Shown: positions 20,420 to 30,916, counted from the stretch's first letter. The stretch is 64,000 bases of DNA from Bathynomus jamesi (GCA_023014485.1 JAJOZX010000926.1:62001-126000), one strand, 5' to 3'. Notes: generated from the letters alone by a model not told the origin. A program made the numbers and translations.

Positions 20420-20887
20420 AGCAAGTGTTATTCGAAATATTTATCTGAAATTCCTTTGTTCAGATGCCTGCGCAGTGCGCAGTGAAGTGTAGAGTGAACC
20501 ATTTGAATGAAGGTCGACTGTAACTTAATTCGATTTAATGACGCAACCATTTAATCTAAGCGTAATTAGACATATTAATAGGCTAAATAATATTTTAAGT
20601 TAATATGAAATTTATAACCGAGTTAAAATTTCATTTGGACGAAAATCAGGCCCAACTTTCGGCTTTTTTCTTACATATCACTTTAATGTTCTTCTAATTT
20701 GCGAATAGTTTTTATTTTTTAAATATTGATGCAGTAAATATCAGTAAATAAAACTAATCACTAATTAATAATTTAAAACTAGGAAAACAGCTAAAAACAC
20801 TTATTACAATGTTTGGCCTAGGCCTGCTTGTGAGATGGGACTCAGCGTAAGCCTATAGTAGATTAGACACCAAGTAGTAGAGATCTG
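20277..20887. repeat. Dispersed repeat R1, copy 1
   Basis: This matches 23208-23612 plus 24520-24640. It begins with the tRNA-like SINE end GGATTCGTAGTCAGCGACG. It contains a TA microsatellite at about 20343-20420, then single-copy-like AT-rich sequence and GGCCTAGGCCTG. There is no ORF. The second copy is interrupted by an RTE element, so this copy shows the uninterrupted state. Confidence 0.75.
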
Positions 20888-20956
20888 CACGGGCACGGGT
20901 AAGACCGTAAGCCCGTGCCCGGCCCGGCCCATGTGCCGGGTATGAGCGGGTGTAAA

Positions 20957-21443
20957 TCACGACTTAACCTAGCCAATTGTCAAGGGTGTACAGTTGACCT
21001 AACTGGACATTCAATTAACCTAACCGGGATTAAATGTTTACAGCCTGTTGATAACTTATGACTAAGAATAGTGGTGACTATGATATATTTCATGAACTTA
21101 TTTCAGAACATTCTGGTGCTCCAGAATAACATGGAGGCCTTTCTCCATGGCAGATGTCTTCAGTTTTTGTATATACTAATACCTGTATAAGTCAATAAAA
21201 TAATGTTAATAAGGTAATTAAGTTTTCCTTTATATTTTGTGACTCTCTCTGTTAAAACTGTAAGAAGTGTATTCTGGCCTGGAGAAGTGTAGAACAGCCT
21301 AGGCCAGATTAACCTCCTGGGTGGTATCTGACCTAGGCCAGTTTATACCCGGGGTTTAAAATGGCCTAGACCAGAATATACCCGAGTATAAACTGGCGGG
21401 AGTATAATATGGCCTGCGACACAGGTCGTCCTGAAAGGATTAA
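20957..21443. mobile_element. 5'-truncated copy of the piggyBac-like element
   Basis: This matches 780-1223 up to and including the right end GTCGTCCTGAAAGGA with TTAA at 21440-21443. It starts inside the palindrome, against a CACGGGCACGGG-rich sequence (20887-20956) that recurs in the tandem unit at 24642. Sequence beyond the TTAA also matches that beyond 1223, so the two loci are parts of a larger duplicated repeat. Confidence 0.7.
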
Positions 21444-21795
21444 ACATTACTGTTTAACTTAAGACCAACTGGATGATTAACTTTCAAACTAGGTCCTAGT
21501 GTTTAAACTCTAGGCCTACCCTGTCTTAAAACAAATCATAAAGTTTAATTTAAGGTGTGATGTAAGTTACAACATTTATTACAGCAATTTAACTTTATTC
21601 TACGACTTCATAAGACATCTAAGATATAAAACTTAACTTAGAACTTTAACATCACAATATTTTACTTCAAACTTTAAACTAACAATTATGGAAAACCAAG
21701 ACACACCCAAAACAAAAGACCTAGGGCAATCGCACCAACTCAAACCTACACAAATTAAGACAGAAAAGACCCTCAACGCTGCCAACCACACATAC

Positions 21796-21834
<39 letters not shown>

Positions 21835-21939
21835 TGCTGTGCCCGCTAACTCCTAAAGCTTTAGTAGCGCAGCTAACGCTAATTTTGTTACTAATTTTTT
21901 CTGAAACCACCCCAATTTATAATGTTACGGCCTTTTTGC

Positions 21940-22150
21940 GAAATCGGCCTTTTGCAAAAGGGTTAAGTCGTGATATTTTCGTTAAACAACAAAAATATCA
22001 CGACTTAACCTAACCAATCGTCAAGGGCGGACAGTTCACTTAACCGGGCATTAAGTTAACCTAAATCAACTGTCCGCCCTTGACGACTGGTTAGGATGTC
22101 ATGATATTTTCGTTGTTTAACGAAAATATCACGACTTAACCCTTTTGCAA
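21940..22150. repeat. Nested palindrome of the GTTAAG family
   Basis: The outer arms pair GGCCTTTTTGCGAAATCGGC with its complement near 22145-22170. The inner arms pair GGGTTAAGTCGTGATATTTT at 21960 with the complementary sequence at 22120-22140. Between them are diverged copies of the GACGATTGGTTAGG block seen at 598-914 and 1597-1739. Confidence 0.75.
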
Positions 22151-22471
22151 AAAGGCCGATTTCGCATAAAGGCCTTAACATACTCGTATGTGCTCTGCCC
22201 TCTGTTCTCTAAAAACTTAGCTCTGCTAAGTGTTTCGCTGACAATTTTGAAAATTAGCAGCGCTAACAATATCGCTAATAAAAAGCGCCGCTAATCCTAT
22301 ACATATATAAAGAACAGATGTCATTTCAGGTGTTTATCTAAACTCTTTGTTTTAGTAACACCTTTACCTATCTTTCGTAACATTTGGTTAGCTTCTGCAT
22401 GAATTGTTCATTCTGACGAAGATCAAGCTTTTCACTCCATTTGAGATGTTTATCTAAACTCTTTGTTTTGG

Positions 22472-22506
<35 letters not shown>

Positions 22507-22508
<2 letters not shown>

Positions 22509-22705
22509 AATTATTTCACGAAAGTAACACGTGAAACATATTTATGATGAATAAAACCACGAAGGAAAGGAAACACAGAATGGTGCTCAAGCGCTTTCGT
22601 CTAATGACATCCTCAGGAACACTCACAGTGTTCCTGAGAATGTCATTCGACGAAAGCGCTTGAGCACCATTGTGTGTTTCCTTTCCTTCGTGGTTTTATT
22701 CATAT
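22507..22705. mobile_element. Head-to-head pair of Penelope-like terminal fragments
   Basis: A minus-strand copy of the terminal block (22507-22625) abuts a plus-strand copy (22626-22705) at the shared sequence GTGTTCCTGAG, forming an inverted pair with almost no spacer. Both contain the GAGGATG/GAGAATG..CGAAAGCGC motif. TA repeats lie on both sides. Confidence 0.75.
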
Positions 22706-22747
22706 ATATATATATATATATATATACGGTGTGTATATATATATACA

Positions 22748-22793
<46 letters not shown>

Positions 22794-23040
22794 GTGGGGG
22801 CATCGTTGCTTTGTAAGTAGACTCAGAGCTAAGGGTCTTTTCTGTCTTCTTAATTTGTGTAGGTTTGAGTTGGTACGATTGCCCTAGGTCTTTTGTTTTG
22901 GGTGTGTCTTGGTTTTCCATAATTGTTAGTTTAAAGTTTGAAGTAAAATAATGTGATGTTAAAGTTGTAAGTTAAATTTTACAATATCTTACACGTCTTA
23001 TGAAGTCGTAGAATAAGTTAAATCGCTGTAATAAATATTT

Positions 23041-23250
23041 AACGTGGATTCCGAATCACGTCCCACCAGCAGTCCAGCATCTTAACCACTAGGCCACCCA
23101 AGGTACCCATTTATCTACCAACCACTTTCTTTATTGTGTGGAAGGATGAACAGCTGGGTTTTGCTGCGCGCCGCCTGCCGTCACTGGGTCTCAATCCCGG
23201 GACCGATGGATTCGTAGTCAGCGACGTTAACCTCTGCACCACCAAGGCGC
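23041..23250 (-). mobile_element. SINE with two tRNA-like promoter modules
   Basis: Read on the minus strand, module 2 (23186-23242) has the A-box-like TGGTGGTGCAGAGGTTAAC and B-box-like GGGATTGAGACCC. Module 1 (23046-23096) has TGGCCTAGTGGTTAAGATG and GATTCGGAATCC. Such boxes are the internal RNA polymerase III promoters of tRNA-derived SINEs. A related copy with module 1 damaged lies at 39985-40212, and a fragment at 20277-20325. Confidence 0.65.
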
Positions 23251-23614
23251 ATATATTACAAAAAAAAAATTTTATATATATATAATAAACAAGTGTTATT
23301 TGAAATGTTTATCTGAAATTCCTTTGTTCAGATGCCTGCGCAGTGAAGTGTAGAGTGAACCATTTGAATGAGGGTCGACTGTAACTTAATTCGATTTAAT
23401 GACGCAACCATTTAATCTAAGCGTAATTAGAAATATTAGAAGGCTAAATATAATATTTTAAGTTAATATGAAATTTATAACCGAGTTAAAATTCTATTTG
23501 CACGAAAATCAGGCCCAACTTTCGGCTTTTTTCTTAAATATCACTAACGTTCTTCTAATTTGCGAATAGTTTTTATTTTTTAATATTGATGCAGTAAATA
23601 AAACTAATCACTAA

Positions 23615-24511
23615 TTATTCTTCTTCCTCGCTGTTTAAGGTGAGTCGCCTCCATCTTGGTCTGTCGTACACCATATCCTCCTCCAAATTCTTCTCACGTA
23701 AGTCCGCTCTAACGCAATCCTTCCATCTCTTCTTCGGTCTTCCTCTTCTTCGCCCACCCCCCTGCAACTCCTCCACCATCACTCTACGTCCGACATAATC
23801 TTCATCTCGCCTCATCACGCGCCCATACCATCTCATTCTTGCCTCCTGTATCTTCTTTGATGCCTCTGCCACCTTCACAGTTCCTCTAATATACTCATTC
23901 CTGTTCCTATCCTCTCTTGTCACACCGCACATCCATCGCAACATCCTCATCTCTGCTACATCCATTTTGTTCTCATTTGTCTTCTTCATAGGTAATGCCT
24001 CCGTTCCATACAACATTGCTGATCTTACCACAGTTTTATATACCTTTCCTTTCAACTTCACTGGCACCTTTCTATCGCGCAAGACACCCGACATTTCTCT
24101 CCAATTCTTCCACCCAGCTCGCACTCTATTATTAATTTCTTTCTCCACATCTTCCTCATCCATTAACGAGCCCAAGTACTTAAATCGGTCTACTCTTTTA
24201 ATCACTTCTCCATTCATTACCATCTCATCTTCCTGATCCTCATGTAAGCCACACCGTAAGTATTCAGTCTTCCTTCTGCTTACTTTCATCCCTCTATCTT
24301 CCAACGCTCCTTTCTAACTCTCTAACTTCTGTTCCATCTCCTCCTTTGTCTCGGCACACAATGCTATATCGTCTGCGTAAAGAATACTCCATGGCGCTCT
24401 CTCTCTCACTCCCTCTGTCAGCATTTCCATCACTATGTTAAAGAGAAACGGGCTAAGCGCAGATCCCTGATGCAACCCAACTCTTACTTCAAAACTGTCC
24501 GTCTCTCCCAA
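23615..24511 (-). pseudogene. RTE reverse transcriptase, C-terminal 300 codons with one stop
   Basis: The minus strand encodes GLHQGSALSPFLFNIVMEML, then WSILYADDIALCAETKEE with the YADD catalytic motif. After a single in-frame TAG (in LES-stop-KGALEDRGMK) come VDRFKYLGSLMDEE, GTEALPMKK, MLRWMCGVTREDRNRNEYIR and the basic GGGRRRGRPKKRWKDCVRAD tail. This order is typical of RTE/BovB-type proteins. The frame is otherwise open, which suggests a young insertion. Confidence 0.88.
23618..24510 (-). mobile_element. 5'-truncated RTE-type LINE
   Basis: This is the 3' part of a reverse-transcriptase ORF, ending close to a run of GAA units before the 3' junction, and flanked by a duplication of at least 10 bp (TCACTAATTA). 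Short 5'-truncated inserts ending in simple repeats are usual for RTE elements. Confidence 0.8.
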
Positions 24512-24641
24512 ACTAATCAGTCACTAATTAATAATTTAAAACTAGGAAAACAGCTAAAAACACTTATTACAATATTTGGCCTAGGCCTGTTTGTGAGATG
24601 GGACTCAGCCTAAGCCTATAGTAGATTAGACACCTTGTAGT

Positions 24642-24981
24642 AGAGGTCTGCACGGGCACGGGTAAGACCTTAAGGCCGTGCCCGGCCCATGGTCCGGATA
24701 TGGGCGGATGTAAGCACAAAAACACCACATTGACCCTATTTAGTTAGTTGGTATGCACTGCAACTTTAATTAAGGGATTAGTTGATTGTGTTCTGATACT
24801 CGACTATAAATAGAGGTCTGCACGGGCACGGGTAAGACCTTAAGGCCGTGCCCGGCCCATGGTCCGGATATGGGCGGATGTAATCACAAAAACACCACAT
24901 TGACCCTATTTAGTTAGTTGGTATGCACTGCAACTTTAATTAAGGGATTAGTTGATTGTGTTCTGATACTCGACTATAAAT
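24642..24981. repeat. Tandem duplication of a 170-bp unit
   Basis: Units 24642-24811 and 24812-24981 differ at one base that I can see (GTAAGCAC versus GTAATCAC). Each starts AGAGGTCTGCACGGGCACGG and ends CGACTATAAAT. The start resembles a hAT-like terminal sequence and is related to 20885-20956. Confidence 0.9.
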
Positions 24982-25073
24982 ATGTCGGACACAACGAACA
25001 TTTTCACACTCTAACGGAGGTCTTCGTAAGGTAAACCAATATTTCACATATATTTCTTAAACCTTATTCATAA

Positions 25074-27439
25074 CACTGGCCAACAAAATGAAACTTTTTT
25101 TTCTCATCACAAACATGATCACACTTTTCTTAATGCATCTTTCGCGCTGATTCCGATCTGGTTTTATTTGTTTTCTAGCACGTATAGTTATATAGATACA
25201 CTGGTTTTGATATTTTTAAGTTTTTGATATTGCTATAAGAAAATTTATGGATGTATAGATCACACTTAGGAATGCTAAACAACAAATACATCATATACCT
25301 TATTCAATGTACTTATAAATAAAGAATATATACATTATTTTATTAAAAGCGCTGTGAGTGTGATTTCCTTTTGTAAATTTGGCCTGGATTGTCACGATAC
25401 AGCATCCAACAATGGTCCGCCATCATGCTTTCATTCCAATATCCTTGGTAGCGCTTCTCCATCATCTGAATATCTTGATGGAAGCGCTCTCCTTGCTCGT
25501 CACTCACTGCACCAAGGTTTTCAGGAAAGAAATCTAAGTGGGAATGCAGGAAGTGAATTTTTAACGACATTCGACACTCCATTTCTTTGAAGGCATCAAG
25601 GAGGTTCTTGACTCCACCCTTATACGCAGGTGACTTGTTGCTTCCAAGAAAGTTTTCACATATCCATTTGAACGCCAGCCAAGCCTTCAATTCCAGCGGA
25701 CTTAGGACTTTTTCAAATTCAGTGTCATTCAAAACCTCCCTTATTTGTGGCCCAACAAAAATTCCTTCCTTCAATTTTGCTGCAGTAACCTTCGGAAATT
25801 TCCTTGAAAGGTATTGGAACCCTTCAGAATTGACTTTACCCATTGCTTTAACAAAATTCTTCATTAAACCAAGTTTAATGTGAAGAGGTGGCAGATAGAT
25901 CTTTTGGGGATCCACTAAAGGGACAGACTGGACATTGCTTATCCCTGGGACATATGTATACCTAAGTGGCCAGTCACTTTTGGTGTAATGTTCTATAGTG
26001 GCGCGACTGTCCCACAGGCAAAGGAAACAACAAAATTTTGTGAATCCTGACTGCATACCCATAAGCATTTCTATAACTTTTAGATCTCCACAAACATTCC
26101 ATTGATGACTGTCGTATTTGATTGCCTTAAGTAGTATATCCATATTGTCATATGTCTCTTTTAGATGGACGGAATGGGCAATGGGGATGGATGGCATTAT
26201 ATTACCATTATGCAAAAGAACTGCTTTCAGGCTTCTCTGCGACGAATCAATAAAGAGGCGCCACTCAGATGCCACATACGTCTGAGATATGGCTGTAAAT
26301 AGTCCATTGATGTCATGGCAATAACAGAGAGTACCGTCTACTGAAAAGAATGCTGTTAATTCAAAATTCCGCTTTCGCTAGTAACTAATACGAACATTGT
26401 TCTCAAGTAAATTGTTCTCCTTTAGTCTTGAGGCGAGAAGCTCTGATTTCTCTTTAGACAGCGATAAGTCTCTAACAAGATCATTCAACTGTCCTTGGGT
26501 TAACTTTTCAGGCTCTAAATGTCTACCTTCAAAAGTGTACTCTGGTTCTGTAGATGGTCCGGAAACGCCAGTTGCACCTTCATCACTTTCCATGTCATCT
26601 ATGATAGAATCTAGCCTGTCACTTGGGGGAATTGGAATGGGCAATGTTTCATTATGTTTTACTGGTCTACGTGCTGAATCCAAGTTTGGATATACAATCT
26701 GGTGTTTGTTCTTGGCAGAAAACCCCATTAAGTTCACACTACAAAAATAACAGTCTTCATGATGATCTCTCGGGTCCCTCCCTATCATGGGTATGGCAAA
26801 TGGCATTGAAGCTTTCTTTTTGTTAAGCCAATCACGTAATCCATTTGAACAGCCAGAACAGATTTGATGTGGCGCCCATGGTTTATCTTGGTCACCTAGA
26901 TGGCAACCAAAGTATAGCTTGTATATTTTCTTAATGTCGGTTGTAATACTTCGTCGCTGTGTTTTAGTTGTCAACTGGCCGCATACGAAACAGAACTTGT
27001 CGGGGTCATTCTTACATTGTCGAGGCATGTTGACTGACCTGAGCAAACTATAAATTCAAAAAAAATGTACACCAACTTGACACAACAAGTTCTTGGACTG
27101 GACTGATCTTTTGACACACAAAGCACGGCGTTGTTGCCTGAATCACAATGCTGCTAGACGTAAAAGCTCACACCTGAAATACATAATATATATAATTAAG
27201 ATAATTGAAATAAATAAGATGAATAAACTAAAAAACACAATAAAATAAACACAATCAAATGTTGAAATATTAGTATTTTGCCTATTTAAAATGGTTAAAT
27301 CTGTGTAGTTATATATATGCCTTCATCTTGAAAACTATACGTGCTAGAAAAAATCTGAATGCAGTTTTGGAATCAGCGTGAAAAATGCTATCCAGACACC
27401 ACAAACTTTACTCTGATGAAAAATCTTTGTTGACCAGTG
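25074..27439 (-). mobile_element. DNA element with CACTGG ends and a nearly intact ORF
   Basis: The ends are CACTGGCCAACAAA on the left and, reverse-complemented, CACTGGTCAACAAA on the right. Similarity continues inward for about 130 bp (for example TCTAGCACGTATAGTT on both sides). The 3-bp duplication TAA flanks it (25071-25073 and 27440-27442). It carries one long minus-strand ORF. Complete ends plus one point mutation in the ORF suggest recent activity. I cannot assign it to a named superfamily. Confidence 0.75.
25343..27046 (-). pseudogene. Putative transposase, about 567 codons, one amber stop
   Basis: The ORF starts MLRSVNMPRQCKNDPDKFCF. Residues about 10-100 contain a Cys/His cluster (FCFVCGQ, HQICSGCSNG, DHHEDCYFCSVN) that probably binds zinc. 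Next is a Pro- and acid-rich linker with LPIPIPPSDRL. After an in-frame TAG at 26378-26380 the same frame continues as FFSVDGTLCYCHDINGL, WNVCGDLKVIEML, FCCFLCLWDSRA, LPPLHIKLGLMKNFVKAM, FLHSHLDFFPENLGAVSDE and GERFHQDIQMMEKRYQGYW. The motifs recur in repetitive arthropod proteins of unknown function. Acidic residues in CGDLK, FLCLWDSR and SDEQGERFHQD are candidate catalytic positions; that is inference. Confidence 0.7.
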
Positions 27440-27442
27440 TAA

Positions 27443-28396
27443 TTTATACGAACTTATTAATTATGTGAATTAAGAAAACTAAAATTGCTAACTTCAGTTT
27501 ATTGTTGTTAAGAATCTTTTCGGCATTATACCATCTTATAATGCTTGCATTTCTTCATGAGGTCGCACACGATTTTGTTTGGGGTAAGTCTAGTGCGACT
27601 TAATTCTCACCTTTTGAATCGGTTTATCCTGGATAAAGTTAGGTCCAGTAACTCACGATTCTGCATCTTGGTCCCTTCCTGTGACTGTTGTCACCCTTCG
27701 TCGGGGGCCCTTATAACCATTAACAATCTTGATCAAGTCGTCATCAAGTAATCAAGTCACTAAGTCATGGTCAAAAAGTCGCAATTAAGACGGAAGTTTG
27801 TCTTCACTGGATACAAAGCCCACCACTCTCATTTGTATTCCTTTCATATTCCTTTTAGTTTGTCTTCATTTTTTATTTTCAATTTAATCATTACACAGGG
27901 TGTTTCGAAAGTTCGGAATCATAGGAAATATTTTAATGTGTGTATATGTGCGTAGCGACAGAGACGTCTTCAGATACTTTCGTGATTTCTACCTCCACAA
28001 TAAGCCCATTATTTCCATCGACACAGCCGCGACCAAGATGACGTCACATCGCGGGAATCACTCAAGACATTCCCCCTGCCCTGAACGTCACACCTTTTGC
28101 CTGTTGCCTCGAAGACTCCTTTTTCCTTCTAAGAAATAACATTCAAGTTGAGGATGACGTTTGACCTCGTTAAAGGGACCCCCGGGCACGACGCCTCAAT
28201 CGCACATCGACCAGGAGTCCAGGACGCTACTCTCAGTCGATCTGGCCGCTCGCATCATGCCACAACCAATCAAGGACGCCCACCAGGGGCGCGCGTGTTA
28301 TTTCATTAACTACTGTGCAGTCTGTCCCTTTTTGTTATCAACAGTAAATAAATAATCCATTTATTTTTCTAATTAAACGAAAACTACAGTCATTTC
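27443..28396. other. Intergenic sequence with a mariner-type end at 27896
   Basis: Bases 27896-27945 (CAGGGTGTTTCGAAAGTTCG and on) resemble the left end of the mariner at 34241 and look like an orphan terminal repeat. The rest, about 27950-28385, is richer in GC than its surroundings and ends near AGTAAATAAATAATCC. No ORF is credible. A solo LTR is possible but I cannot find matching ends. Confidence 0.45.
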
Positions 28397-28450
28397 TACG
28401 AGGGTACTTCAATAAATATTCGCACTTTTTATTTTAGTGATAATATAGTA

Positions 28451-29071
28451 CAGTGGAACCTTGCTTAACGAGTGCCTCGTATAACGAGAAATTCGTATAA
28501 CGAGCCAAAAGAATGGGGGAAAATTACCTTGCATAACGAGCGACACTTTGCTTAACGAGCAAATATTTCGTCAAAATTTAAAGCGTAGACAAAAACAAAT
28601 GTCTCTAGACAGTTTCCTCGTGAAAAAGGATCCAAAAGAAAGTGAAAGTGCCTCTAAAAAATTTAAAGCTAGTGACTGTGAGCTCGTCGAGAATGTTATT
28701 GCATTGAACGAAGACGATTCTCCTCCTTCCCCTCAATAACCCTCTCCTCCTCCCCTGTCTCTTCATTTCCTTTGCGTGCGTCAGGAGCACCTTCTCTCTT
28801 CGTAAGTTATTTATAAATTTCACCGTTTACTAATTATTTACATTCTCTTTTGGGTTAATTTTTATTAATAATCTTTTCATTTCATGCAATAATAATTTAA
28901 AAAACGCCTTTAAATATCATTATAAATATTATTTTAAGTATTTTTTAAGCATGGAACGCATTATCATATTTTACATTGATTCCTATGGAAAAAATTGCCT
29001 TGCTTAACGAGCATTTTGCATAACGAGCACAATTCGGGAACGAATTATGCTCGTTAAGCAAGGTTCCACTG
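28451..29071 (+). mobile_element. Tigger/pogo-like element, internally deleted
   Basis: The ends CAGTGGAACCTTGCTTAACG and its complement are perfect over about 20 bp, with TA targets (28449-28450 and 29072-29073) inside the 5' region of the mariner. The subterminal zones are full of TATAACGAG/TTAACGAG repeats. It retains only the 3' end of its transposase gene. Confidence 0.85.
28548..28739 (+). pseudogene. Tigger-type transposase C-terminal tail
   Basis: The 63-codon ORF reads RQKQMSLDSFLVKKDPKESE and ends NEDDSPPSPQ. A Q-x-x-L-D-S-F-hydrophobic tail followed by acidic and Ser-rich sequence is usual at the C-terminus of Tigger/pogo transposases. The DNA-binding and DDE domains are deleted. 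Confidence 0.6.
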
Positions 29072-29187
29072 TATATATAATATATACTCGTAATAACGAG
29101 CCAAGAGGCTTATTTAGGCTAGCAACAGTATAGGCTTATTTAGGCTACTCGTAGCTGTCGCGTATCGTATGAGTACTGAGTAGTGAC

Positions 29188-30449
29188 CATGGCTGCGCCG
29201 CTTTCAATTTATACTCAGGAAGAACAGAGATCCGTGGTTCGTTTTTTGTGGGCAGGTGTGAAAGGAGCTGAAGTTCACACGTGTTTAAATGCAAAAAACC
29301 TCACTTTTTTCTACGTGAAGGTCAAAATATGATAATTAAAACCCACTCTAATAGACAGAGTTTATTTCCACAACAGTTTCGATGCCCAATGGCATCCTCT
29401 TAAGCCCACTGGCACCCGAAGAGGATGCCAGTGGGCATCGAAACTGTTGTGGAAATAAACTCTGTCTATTAGAGTGGGTTTTAATTATCACACGCGTTTA
29501 TGTGCTCAGTATGGGAATAATGCGTTACCACGGCGAAGTGTGTACGAGTGGATTCAAATGTTCAAGGAAGGTCGGACATGTGTGACAGATGCTCAGCGCT
29601 CAGGACGACCGTTAACATCAACCAGTGGTGACAAGCAAGAAGCAGCCAGAGCCATGCTTTTTGATGACAGAAGATTAACAATAAAAGAAATTGCATCTTC
29701 ATTAGACATCACTCAAGGGTCAGCCTATTCGATAGTTCATGACATTCTTAGTTTTCACAAGGTTTGTGCAAGATGGGTGCCCAAACAGTTGACAGAAGAG
29801 CACAAGCGTAATCGTATGGACGTCTGCTCTCGTCTTTTGGCGCGGTATCATAATGAAGGTGAAAACTTTTTGGAGCACATTATCACTGGAGATGAAACCT
29901 GGATCCATCACTATGAACCAGAAAGCAAACGACAGAGCATGCAATGGAAGCATCCAACATCTCCCGTTGCAAGGAAATTCAAAGCGCAGCAGTCAGCAGG
30001 TAAAGTTATGCTAACGTTATCTAGAGCATGGAACTACAGTAACAAGTGCATCGTATTCTGACATGCTTCGGAATGAGTTAAAGCAAGCAATTCGCACAAA
30101 ACGGAGAGGGAGATTGTCGGAAGGTATTATTCTGTTACACGACAATGCGCGCCCTCATACCGCTGAACAGACTAGAAAATGCCCTCAAGAACTTAAATTT
30201 GAAGTTCTCGACCATCCAGCCTACAGCCCACACCTGGCACCTTCGGATTTTTACCTGTTTGGACCACTAAAAGACGTTTTGAGATGTCAGCGATTCCAAG
30301 GCGATGATGACCTGAAGGAGGCGGTGCATGACTGGCTACGCACACAGCCGAAAACATTCTTTTGTGATGGCATTAGGAAGCTTGTAGACCGCTGGACTAA
30401 GTGTATTGAGAAACAGCAGGGAGACTATGTTGAGAAGTGGTGTTTATAA
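29188..30449 (+). pseudogene. Mariner transposase (DD34D), split and frameshifted
   Basis: The N-terminus MAAPLSIYTQEEQRSVVRFL lies at 29188-29281 and resumes after the inserted Penelope end at about 29489 with RLCAQYGNNALPRRSVYEW. The linker is QRSGRPLTSTSGDKQEA. Catalytic residues are HIITGDETWIHHYEP (first Asp), ILLHDNARPHTAEQT (second) and SPHLAPSDFYLFG (third). The second and third Asp are separated by 34 residues as in classical mariners. A deletion near 30020 removes the usual FWD segment and shifts the frame. A His replaces the common Asp of SPDLAPSD, but not the catalytic one. Confidence 0.92.
29293..29488. mobile_element. Inverted Penelope-type end inserted in the mariner gene
   Basis: Arms 29329-29400 and 29418-29488 are reverse complements of about 71 bp with a short spacer. 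The plus arm contains GAGGATGCCAGTGGGCATCG followed by AAAC, a variant of the GAGGATGTCATTAGACGAAA motif of the Penelope ends at 3.6, 13.4 and 22.6 kb. The insert is flanked by a diverged 17-bp duplication (CACACGTGTTTAAATGC at 29276-29292 and CACACGCGTTTATGTGC at 29489-29505). This is inference by motif; no coding part is present. Confidence 0.6.
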
Positions 30450-30501
30450 TCTATCAGATGTGAAAATAAAAAGTGCGGACACTTATTGAATTACCCTCGT
30501 A

Positions 30502-30916
30502 TATCCTTTATCATACGAGTATATTGTTTATTTGAGTGAAAGGTCAAACTGGTGACCCTATAACGTTTTATTCCATTTTTACTCCACTATATATATTATA
30601 ATGATAATATAACAAATATTATAGTAAGTTATATATACAGTATAGATAGAGGTGGAAAAAAATCTTTAAGGATTTTATACATACAAATAATTTATTAACA
30701 ATAAATAAATTCCAATGATATCACTGCAGTGTATGCGATACTTTTCAAAGCAACTATACAAAATCAGGAATGATCCGAGAAGGCCCTAGGCCCTAGCCCC
30801 AGTTACCGCCATGTCAGTAAGGATAGAATACAGCAAGGAAGAAAGTGTATCTTGTATCATTGGCTATTTCATATAATAATCGTGAAGAAAATTTGCATTT
30901 ATTTGAAGAAAAATAA
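30502..30916. other. Unassigned AT-rich sequence
   Basis: No ORF and no terminal repeat recognised. It lies between two mariner-type elements. Confidence 0.4.

Larger units (their letters stand above)
21560..23035. repeat. Large inverted repeat
   Basis: Arms at about 21560-21800 and 22800-23035 are reverse complements, including TTTGTTTTGGGTGTGTCTTG. The roughly 1-kb spacer holds a TA microsatellite, a hAT-like fragment, the palindrome at 21940-22150 and an inverted pair of Penelope ends. The arms also match the flank at about 1340-1440. Confidence 0.75.
23208..24640. repeat. Dispersed repeat R1, copy 2, split by an RTE insertion
   Basis: The parts 23208-23617 and 24521-24640 together match 20277-20887. 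The junction is duplicated around the RTE fragment as TCACTAATTA (23608-23617 and 24521-24530). Confidence 0.75.
28399..30499 (+). mobile_element. Mariner element carrying two nested insertions
   Basis: The ends are CGAGGGTACTTCAATAAATA on the left and, reverse-complemented, CGAGGGTAATTCAATAAGTG on the right, followed on both sides by TCGCACTTTTTATTTT-like sequence, with TA targets at 28397-28398 and 30500-30501. Without the insertions at 28451-29071 and about 29293-29488 it would be about 1.28 kb, the usual mariner size. Confidence 0.9.

Noticed and set aside
22660..22920. ORFs with Ile-Tyr repeats around TA microsatellites (also at 19351 and 61184)
   Set aside because: Simple-sequence translation only.
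27950..28385. Possible solo LTR
   Set aside because: No second copy, no matching TG..CA ends and no target duplication could be identified.
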